From contig CM043942.1 of NCBI GenBank assembly GCA_014529385.2, positions 47,846,244-47,910,243 of the forward strand: a stretch of 64,000 nucleotides of DNA, given 5' to 3'. The notes beneath the pieces were generated by a model. It had not been told where the DNA came from. It made no database searches and worked only from the letters and a program-made list of their open reading frames with translations. Made by a program: the position numbers and the translations under genes. Below, in pieces: positions 56,661 through 64,000 of this stretch. The DNA is from Adiantum capillus-veneris (Eukaryota > Streptophyta > Polypodiopsida > Polypodiales > Pteridaceae). Numbering within the stretch: position 1 is the stretch's first letter; each line of letters opens with the position of its first letter.

Positions 56661-58197
56661 TACATGATAGCGGGAAAAAAGAGCAGTGCAATCGGGTGGC
56701 CTCTGTACTCGTGCACACTCCACAAACCACGCCTCATGCAAACAAGCAAAGAACAAAACAAAGGGGCACCACCCTAAATTAAGAGGTTTAGGGACCTCAC
56801 ACATAGTGCACATAGGCAAGTGAGACTTCTGGCATTATGATGGCATCAAAACATATGGCAAAACACATAGAAACGAAGCTTAGGGACCTTATGTAGCATA
56901 TATGTACACAAGACATCAGCTTAACAATACAACGCATCTGATCATACATAACAAGGATATAGAGAAGCAAGCCAAGGATGGCATAATCCCTTGTCAAAAA
57001 AACAATCAACCCAGCAAGTAGGTATGATCCTACTAGCAACACATCAATACCTTAGAGAATGATGGCGAGGATGGTGGCCATGGAGCATGAGAGAAGACTC
57101 CTTATTTAGGTTTTAGGGCTAGTAATGTAGCATACTAGAGGGAGAGAGAGAGAGAGAGGGAGAGAGAGTAGAGCTCCATCCATAGCTCCTCGTTGTGAGA
57201 AATGTCGTCATAGCTTCATTGCTTGTGAAGTGGGTGAAGTGTTATTTTTGAGTGAGAGAAGGCCTCCTTATATAGGTTTCTGAGAGGTTTTATTAGGGAT
57301 AAACATGCTTAAATCCGCTGATTGGGGTTACTTTTTGCTTAGGGTGGTCAACAGATTGAGGTCACCTGATATGTCACCATCAAGAGATATTCTCTAGAGT
57401 TATGTGAGAGAGAGAGGGTAAATGCTGATTTTTCTGATTGTGACACATGGGGATAAGGCCTTGACCAGCATTTAAGAGCAGGTTAGGTGGCTGTTGAAAC
57501 TGGAGGTTCTGCACATGTCAGGGGGGACCTGCGGGGGGGAGGTGGCAGCTGGGTCCTCCTGAATATCAAATTCTCAAAAAATCCTCAACCATGGCTTCTT
57601 TTGACATGTGTTCTTTGAAAAAACCAGCATGTCTCTTTTCAACTCAAAAGTCTTTATCCCTGTTGACTCACCTTTACCATAAGATTTTCCCTTTTCTCCT
57701 CCTGTAACTGCATTGTTGATGCCCAATCACTGCTTCTAGTAACAGTGAACTGTTACCTACCAAATACTTATGGTGCAGTAAAAAATATTTACCATGGGTA
57801 AAAAAGTTACTGTAGGTAAAAAGTGATTTTTATTTACCATGTAGGTGAAAAATATTTACTGTAGGTAAAAAATATTTACTGTGGTAAAGAAATATTTACT
57901 GTCGGTAAAAAAGTGAAAACGGAGTATGCTGTGCTGTGAGTCCACACGAACATCCTCGTGTAAATTTCACTAGAAATTCACACCTAGAATGGGCTATTCT
58001 GTAAGATATAGGTTGTAGGCATGCATAAGAGCTCGTTCCCACGTATCTTCTGTCCATGGCACTTTTTACTCTTTGGTGCTTGTGAAGTAGATTTTTCTTC
58101 TCTTTCGAGATCCCTTGGACTAGGGTATCCTCATCTCCCCAACAAATGACTGTGCCTTTATTGCATCTTCAGAAGGGGTCCTAAAAACCATGCATCA
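56661..58197 (-). repeat. 3' LTR of the Tat-like gypsy (left end unknown)
   Basis: The right edge ends TGCATCA at 58197, directly followed by TATAGCCCTCCCCTTAAG, a minus-strand polypurine tract. On the minus strand CTATATAAGG near 57267-57276 is a good TATA box. A GTAAAAAATATTTACT array (57775-57915) and a (GA)n run near 57140-57168 lie inside. The left limit cannot be set, because the 5' LTR partner lies beyond base 64000. Confidence 0.6.
57775..57915. repeat. Short array of GGTAAAAAATATTTACTGTA units
   Basis: Five to six imperfect copies of an about 20-bp unit, each nearly self-complementary (GTAAA...TTTAC), sit in the U3 part of the LTR. Confidence 0.85.
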
Positions 58198-58215
58198 TAT
58201 AGCCCTCCCCTTAAG
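58198..58215 (-). promoter_or_regulatory. Polypurine tract of the Tat-like element
   Basis: The minus strand reads CTTAAGGGGAGGGCTATA immediately before the LTR. The same CTAAGGGGAGGGCTAT motif recurs internally near 62074-62090, inside the protease region. Confidence 0.7.
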
Positions 58216-58521
58216 CTAGAGGTATTTGATGCCTCTAGCTGTAGGTTGTGCTACAATAGGGTTCTCTTGAATACTTACCCACCTGGTACCAATTGAATTT
58301 GCCATGTTACTGCTTTCTTGGCTGATGCACCCTGTTTAGTCCTTTCTGATGAATAACTGTATCCATCCATGACTAACAACTGGTCTCTAGACCCTTGAAA
58401 GCCATACCCCATCCATTGTCAATATCCGCTTTCACTGGTAGCATTCTCTTTTTTCTTTTTTTTCTTCTCTTTTTTTCCTTTTTTTTTTTTTTTTGAAACG
58501 AGTATGTACATGATTGTTTCC

Positions 58522-59640
58522 TTAGTTGGAGCTCGAATATGATGAGCTCTCCTCTGAACCATCCTTAGCATTGATTTCACCAGCATATGGCTGTGAAAGA
58601 CGACATTGGTAGGCCTTCAATCGCCAACCATTTACCGGAGTCTGATGTACCTTACCATCTAGGTCACCTAGTTGGTAACTACCATTTGAGAACCTCTGTA
58701 TCACTACAAAAGGGCCTTCGAACTTAAGCAAGAACTTACCATCCTTCCTGCGATCAAAGCGATTGTCGTATCTGAGCACTAAAGAACCTTCCTTGATACC
58801 TTTCTTGACAAGGTTGCGATTGAACTTCTTTCGTTCTTCTCGGCCTGGGCTGCATAGTACTTCACTGCTGACTCTCGATCTAGCCCTAACCTCTCCAAAT
58901 CGATGATTCTTCCTTCCACCCGCTTCTCTTGACTATCCTCTTGATGTGCTTTTAGAACTCGGAGGCTCGCTAGCTCCACTTCTATAGGCAAAAGTGCCTC
59001 TTGCCCGTAAACCAAGTGAAAAGGTGTATACCCCAAGGATGTTTTAAAGGATGGTCTGTAGGCCCAAAGTGCTGCATCTAGGTGTTTGTCCCATGCCTTA
59101 GGATGTAAATGCACTTGCTTAGTGATGATTTTACATATAAGACCATTTACCTTTTCCACAAGACCATTGCACTGAGGGTAGTATGGTGTAGAGTGCCTAC
59201 GCTTGATTTTTAACTTGCTCATCAATTGCCCGACTAAATCAGCTCGAAATCCGGTCCCCTATCCGAGAGAATCTCTAAAGGTGTGCCAAAACGGCAACAA
59301 AGGCATTCAAAAATGAAATCACTCATGTCCTTGGCTGTGATGCGCTTTGTGGGACGAGCTTCTGCCCATCTGGTCATGTACTCCACCCCCATAATGATGT
59401 ATTCCTTCCCTGATTGAGTGGAAGGTAGTGGCCCTATTGCATCTATCCCCCATTTTCAAATGGCCCATAGGTTTTGATTGGATGCTGATTTTCATGGGTA
59501 AGACGCCTTGGTCCAGCTTTTTGGCAAACCTCACATGTGCGGCACCAATGTTGTACATCTCGATGGAGGCTTGGCCACGTGACCCTGCTTGTAAAATCTT
59601 TCTTCTAGTAATCTCTTGTGCAAAGTGGCCACCCACACAC
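58522..59640 (-). pseudogene. Tat-like gypsy integrase
   Basis: Minus-strand pieces: the zinc-binding region and core start at 59319-59640 in mixed frames, the core second half RRHSTPYYPQCNGLVEKVNG and WAYRPSFKTSLGYTPFHLVY at 58779-59225 (catalytic Glu in LVEKVN), and a C-terminal part FLLKFEGPFVVIQRFSNGSY, LGDLDGKVHQTPVNGWRLKA at 58522-58779. It would insert the cDNA. The frames are separated by single-base shifts near 59225 and 58780. No chromodomain is present, as expected for the Tat/Athila group. Sequence 58216-58521 is 3' noncoding and includes a T-rich run at 58447-58494. Confidence 0.88.
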
Positions 59641-59736
59641 CTTCATGACAACTAAACAGAATATCCTTTATCTCTTGGGATGCAGGAACTCTCCTTAAGA
59701 CAGCATCTTTCCCTCTACAATACAAGTCCTCATTCA

Positions 59737-60250
59737 CTAAGCTATAGCTGGTAGCCTTTTTGCCAACCACCTACGTTCACTTTTACTCATACCAGAGGGT
59801 GCTTCACAATGCTCAAGAAAGTAAAGTAAATCATGCAGCTCCTCCTTTCCCTGGTATAAAGGACTTTTCACAAGGATAGCACCTACTATGAGAGTTTGTA
59901 GTTCTTCACCTGCTAAGGTATCTGCTTCTTGATTTTGATCTCTAGGTACAAAGTGCACTCGAACTTCCTTAAAACCCTTCAACAAGGCCTTTGCTTCCCT
60001 CATCTTAACGGACAATTTGTCATTTTTACAGGCCCATACACCAACCATTTGCTTAACAATCAACATGGAGTCACCAAAAACATTTAGCTTTGTGATGCCC
60101 TGAGAAAGACAACATTGCAACCCTAAAACAAGGGCATGGTACTCTGCTTCATTGTTAGAACGAACCTCTTTTAGATGAAACCCTTTTGCAAAGATCTTCT
60201 CCTTCTTTGGACCTAATATTACTATGCCTGCTGATGCCTTGTCTTGGTCC
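59737..60250 (-). pseudogene. Second (archaeal-type) RNase H
   Basis: Between RT-RNase H and integrase, the minus strand reads a GIVILGPKKEKIFAKGFHLK segment, then RSNNEAEYHALVLGLQCCLS, GITKLNVFGDSMLIVKQMVG and VHFVPRDQNQEADTLAGEE. EAEYHAL, FGDS and EADTLA supply the catalytic Glu, Asp and Asp of an archaeal-type RNase H. This extra domain is the hallmark of the Tat lineage. The frame breaks between HALV and the 60120 start region only by register, and a stop near 60155 interrupts it. Confidence 0.88.
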
Positions 60251-61510
60251 TCTTGTAAGCCCCATCAAATACAGACTGTGTGCTCCCAGTAGAACTTCAG
60301 GCTCCGAGATAGGCGGTACCTTACTAGGTGCCTCTTTCTTGGCCTTCTCATAACACCTTTGTGTGAGGACATCTGCCAAACAAGCACGGGCGGAATCCTC
60401 TACTTGTAGTGTGTAGTCAAACTCTTGAAGCTGCACCACCCACTTTGCTATTCTTTGAGACAATTCCATGTGTTGTAGGGCATATGGAAAAACCTCCTCA
60501 GTTGTGATCACCACAAATTGTCTCGGAAGTAAGTAAGCCCGAAACTTCTCCACTGCAAACTTAAGAGCTAGCACCAATTGCTCAGTTGCGCTGAAACCCT
60601 TTTCAACAGCTGTCATCACTCTACTAGAGAAGTAGACTGGTCTCATGAGAGATGTCTTTAGGTCTTTTTGCATCAAGACAGCTCCTAGAGCTTCTGGACC
60701 TACACTAGGATTTACATAGAATAATTCACCCCATGTGGGTTGTAGGACGACAGGCAATGAGCTCAAAATGGTTTTAACTTCTTGAAAGCACCTTTCACCC
60801 TCCTCACTCCATGTCAATGTAGTGTGTTTAGTGAGCTGCTGCAAAGGATAGATTGCCTGAGAAAGGAGATGTATGAATCGTCCCATGTAGCGAACCTTTT
60901 GAATGAAGGAGACTAGTTGCTTCACGTTTGAAGGAGTAGGTAAAGCTAACAATGTCTTTACCTTTTCAGGGTCAGCCTCAATACCATCTTGAGACACAAC
61001 ATGGCCTAGTAGAGTGACCTTGCTCTCACCTATGTGGAACTTGTCTTTATTCAATTGCCCACCCAATTGGGCCAGACGGGTAAAACCTTCATCAACCTTG
61101 GACATATGTACTTCCCTAGAGCTGTAAATGCAAAAATCATCAATGAAGACTCGTATGGACTTACCAAAGTAAGGTTGAAACACCAAGTTCATAAACCTCT
61201 GGAAAGTAGCTGGGGCATTAGTTAAACCAAAAGGCATAACTCTATAAGCAAAACACCCCCAAGGTGTTATGAAGGTAGTCTTTCTTTGGTCTTCATCTGC
61301 AATTCTGATTTGGAAGTAGCCTGAGTACCCATCACACACTGTGTACCTTTCATGACCAGCACTTCATTTAGTATTTCATCTTGAAAAGGCAAAGGAAAAT
61401 GGTCCCTTTTTGTGGCTACGTTTAGAGGCTTGTAATCCACACATACCCTCCACTTCCCATTTTTCTTTGGTGCTACCACAACTGGAGACACCCACTCAGA
61501 ATCTTCCACT
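60250..61510 (-). pseudogene. Tat-like gypsy RT and first RNase H
   Basis: RT starts DSEWVSPVVVAPKKNGKWRV, CVDYKPLNVATKRDHFPLPF at 61267-61509. A frame at 60155-61339 continues with [40 protein letters not shown], the catalytic VFIDDFCIYS, GHVVSQDGIEADPEKVKTLL, and the first RNase H with GPEALGAVLMQKD and VYFSSRVMTAVEKGF. All RT motifs are visible. One frameshift near 61320-61340 separates the two frames. It is the best-preserved part of this element. Confidence 0.93.
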
Positions 61511-62346
61511 GGGTAGATAAATCCTGCCTTGAGTAATCTTTTACTTCTTTTAAGAGTGCATCTTGTTGTACTAGCCCTAATCTCCTTAGCCTTTGCACCA
61601 CTGGTTTGGCACCTTCCTTTAATTGGATATGGTGTTGGGTTACCGTCACTCCTTTAATGTGCTCGTAATCAGTTATAAAGAGGCCAGCATGCTTCTTTAG
61701 TACCTGCAAATAGGGTTCTCTCTCTTCTTCTAGTAGGTCCTTAGCTAGCATTTCTCTAAGCCTGTGGCTTCTTCCTTGTTTAGAGAGTCTTGACCACCTT
61801 CTCTTCTGGGTTTCGCAGTATTATACCCATGACTTCCAAAGAGCTAGCATCCTCCTTAGATGACTCATCCTCAGATGAAGAGCAACTGCTTGTGCTCCAT
61901 TCATCCATAGAAGTCTCCATCTCTAGGTCTTGTTGTCTACCCTGCTTCATGTCATACACAATTTTTTGTTGCTTGCCACTTACCTTATTGATTTGGTCGC
62001 AACTCAAGGGAACCTGTCTCCCAATCTTGCCTAGCTTTCATAGCCATAAGCCAAGGTCTTCCAAGGATTAGCGGATAGCCCTCCCCTTAGTTGGGATCAC
62101 ATAAGCATCAATTGAGACTGCAACACCAAAAGCTGAAACCTTCACTCCATTAGCCTTTCCCACACAAGCCACCCTTACATTATTTGCCATCTTAGCTTGT
62201 AAGGAAGTTTGCTCGTTTACTTCCAAACCCAACCTGTGCATTAATTTCTCTGTCATAACACAAATCTCGGCTCCACCATCTACGTACACATTGGAGACTC
62301 GCTGACTCTTAATCTCTGCATCAATGACTGGCACGATATCCTTCAT
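61473..62346 (-). pseudogene. Tat-like gypsy protease and linker
   Basis: Protease at 62068-62346 carries VSNVYVDGGAEICVMTEKLM (active-site D-G-G-A) and ANNVRVACVGKANGVKVSAF. The conserved end, a LILGRPWL-type pattern, appears in another frame at about 62030-62060. An acidic Ser/Glu-rich linker (DEWSTSSCSSSEDESSKEDA, 61780-62007) and a pre-RT segment with HIKGVTVTQHHIQLKEGAKP (61473-61751) follow. Register is lost at three points, so no single protein spans it. Confidence 0.85.
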
Positions 62347-63716
62347 GCCTCTTGCACTAATAGACCCAACTGACTTTGCCTTAGCCCTCCTGTGCTGACC
62401 ATCTTAGACCAGGTTCTACACATCTTTGGGGAAAGGTAGAGGAGTTGCTGCCATGAAATCTTTGGTCCTTGCTTACTCACATCTGCTACCAGGTCGTAAG
62501 GTATGGATCCTACCCCAAGTGGAAAGTCTTCTACTCCTATATGCCTCCTTGACCTAATCTTCCTTTTCTTGTCTCCTATCTTGGGAGGAACCCTCATTCC
62601 CTTTACCGGCTCTGAAGCTTCCATTTCATCAGTTCTTTGTCTCCTAACTCTCTTTTGGCATGGCAACAGCTTCCTCTATTTTTTCTTTCCCTTTATCCTT
62701 ACCATTGTCAAGACTTATGACAGAGACAGCCTGTCCTCCCCTCCCGATGGTAGTGGAGGGATCTCTGCTGGTGCTTGTGGTGGTGGAGGAGGGGGTCTCA
62801 ATATTTGGATTGGTGGAGCCACGTGTGTATTTTGTCCATTTAGTGGCCTAGCTCGAGGAGGAGTGACTTGCTGGCGAGGAGGCCGTCTTTGATTACCATT
62901 TCCTTGATAGCGTCGTGGATGGGGGCAATAATACATGCCGTGACCTACCTCTCCACAGTTGTAGCAAATGTACTCACGTGCTTGCCTTTGTCCTTCTTGT
63001 CTATTTCGTTCATTTCTTGGCTGGGGAGCCCTTACACCTTGAACCAGATTGATGGACAGGCTCTCTAGTTGATTGGTGGTTTGTTGAAGTAATTCTTGTT
63101 GAGAGGACTCTTGGTCTGTTGCTCCTGTCCCTGCTACTACCCTTGCCGTAGGTTGAGCTAGCGGTGGAGGCTCCATTCCCCCTTGTAGTTGAGCTTGGAA
63201 TTTTAACTTCCTATCCTTCTCCCTTGCATAAGTCATAGCTTTATCAAAGGTATCTGGGAATTTACCTTTTACCTTTTCTCGAAGGATGGGGTAAATCCCT
63301 GCCAAGAAACAGTCCTTCTTTAGGCATTCTGGCGCCCTTTCTCCTTCACCTAGTGATGCACACCATTTCTCCCACAGGTTGAAAAACTTTCCTTCATAGC
63401 TTCTATAGTCATTGGGTGATGTTTGGCGTAGCTCTAAGAGCTGTCTCCATATCTCCTCCGGAGGCTCATGGCAGCGAAATTCTTCGATGAAGGCCATCTT
63501 TAAGGACTCCCAGTCTCTTCTTTCTTCAGGTGCCAAAGTTTGATACCATAATTTTGCACCTTCCCTCAAGACCAAAGGAAAGGCCCTTAACTTAGTAGCT
63601 TCGTCATCCCTTCCCGATACCAGAAAGGCCATTTCCAAATTATCCAAAAAGTCTGGAGCAACCTCCCCAGGCTTACCATAAAAATTATGGAAGGCCATAA
63701 GTGAGAGAGTAAACAA
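62343..63716 (-). CDS. Tat-like gypsy Gag, frame open to the zinc knuckle
   Basis: A 333-codon frame (63716 to 62715) begins MFTLSLMAFHNFYGKPGEVA. It has the retrotransposon Gag domain (LRAFPLVLREGAKLWYQTLA, SLKMAFIEEFRCHEPPEEIW, LLELRQTSPNDYRSYEGKFF, about 40-150), a Gln-rich spacer, and the knuckle CYNCGEVGHGMYYC (C-x2-C-x4-H-x4-C, about 250-263). A Pro-rich tail ends at a stop at 62715. A basic segment at 62343-62666 (KRVRRQRTDEMEASEPVKGM) leads to the protease. Homology starts near residue 8, so the true start could be upstream of 63716. Confidence 0.85.
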
Positions 63717-64000
63717 TTACACAAACAGCTCCAATTTATTTTAAAATAGAGTATGGTAATTACAATTTGGAGCTTTAGCACAACTTAGCTCAAAATAGGA
63801 TGAAGATCGACACATCAAAGAAATGGTAATAGTCTAGTAAGGGTAGAATGACAGGATGAGGAGAGCGCAAGATTTCCCCAAGTCTCTCGGCTCCAAACAA
63901 CAGGGCTATTCTTTGCTGATAAAAGATTTTTCTATCAATACAAATATTCACACGGATATGACGCACAAAATGGAAAGGAAACATGCGGGGATCATCATTC
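63717..64000 (-). other. 5' leader of the Tat-like element
   Basis: Upstream of gag on the minus strand lies noncoding sequence that runs off the window edge. I see no primer-binding site or LTR end, so those must lie beyond base 64000. Confidence 0.5.

Noticed and set aside
55877-56819. Long Tyr/Ile/His/Thr-rich open frames up to 294 codons
   Set aside because: They run through (AT)n, (GT)n and (CA)n repeats and are periodic artefacts.

Overview
The window is repeat-derived DNA from a land-plant nuclear genome. I see no convincing intact host gene, tRNA, rRNA or CRISPR array. The plant assignment rests on established families: Ty3/gypsy chromoviruses with a C-terminal chromodomain, a Tat-like gypsy element with a second RNase H, Ty1/copia elements primed by initiator tRNA-Met, and LINEs whose ORF2 ends in a plant-type zf-RVT domain. 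Long (CT)n, (CA)n and (AT)n microsatellites fit. A seed-free plant such as a fern or lycophyte is a hunch only.

Layout. 1-4.1 kb: decayed gypsy polyprotein, minus strand. 4.2-5.6 kb: a different decayed gypsy pol, plus strand, with an exact in-frame 75-bp duplication in RT. 5.6-21.6 kb: a graveyard holding an unassigned minus-strand ORF (7.8-8.5 kb), an RNase H scrap (10.3 kb), a possible kinase-like pseudogene (10.8-11.6 kb), palindrome-bearing tandem repeats (12.1-12.4 kb), copia scraps (12.5 and 16.4-17.5 kb) and several fresh tandem duplications.

21.6-33.2 kb: nested gypsy elements. A complete 8.2-kb chromovirus (22697-30885, minus strand, 1.46-kb LTRs, 5-bp target duplication TACGC) sits inside the RT of a related element. 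The older element's gag-protease lies to the right (30886-33165) and its RT scrap, PPT and 3' LTR lie to the left. 33.2-35.1 kb: two further LTR-like segments in opposing orientation, plus a 33-bp minisatellite. 35.4-40.15 kb: a long LINE (minus strand) whose 1171-codon ORF2 stays open but has lost the RT catalytic core. It is inserted in a decayed gypsy integrase fragment (40.15-40.5 kb). 41.1-41.6 kb: a 5'-truncated copy of the same LINE with a perfect 19-bp target duplication. 42.0-42.2 kb: a small LTR with primer-binding site. 43.3-48.5 kb: three copies or tails of a second LINE family and one tail of a possible third, with palindromes next to their tails.

50.63-55.72 kb: a complete but frameshifted Ty1/copia element (plus strand, 226/227-bp LTRs, ATTGT duplication). 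55.7-58.2 kb: a large (AT)n/(GT)n microsatellite field and the 3' LTR of the last element. 58.2-64 kb: a Tat-like gypsy element (minus strand), whose gag starts near 63716 and whose 5' LTR lies beyond the window.

The proteins form replication modules (Gag coat, protease, RT/RNase H, integrase; or APE endonuclease plus RT for LINEs), but every copy carries at least one disabling lesion as sequenced. Many lesions are single-base indels in homopolymers, so some may be assembly errors. Several open frames that look like starts begin at GTG or run through microsatellites and should not be read as genes.
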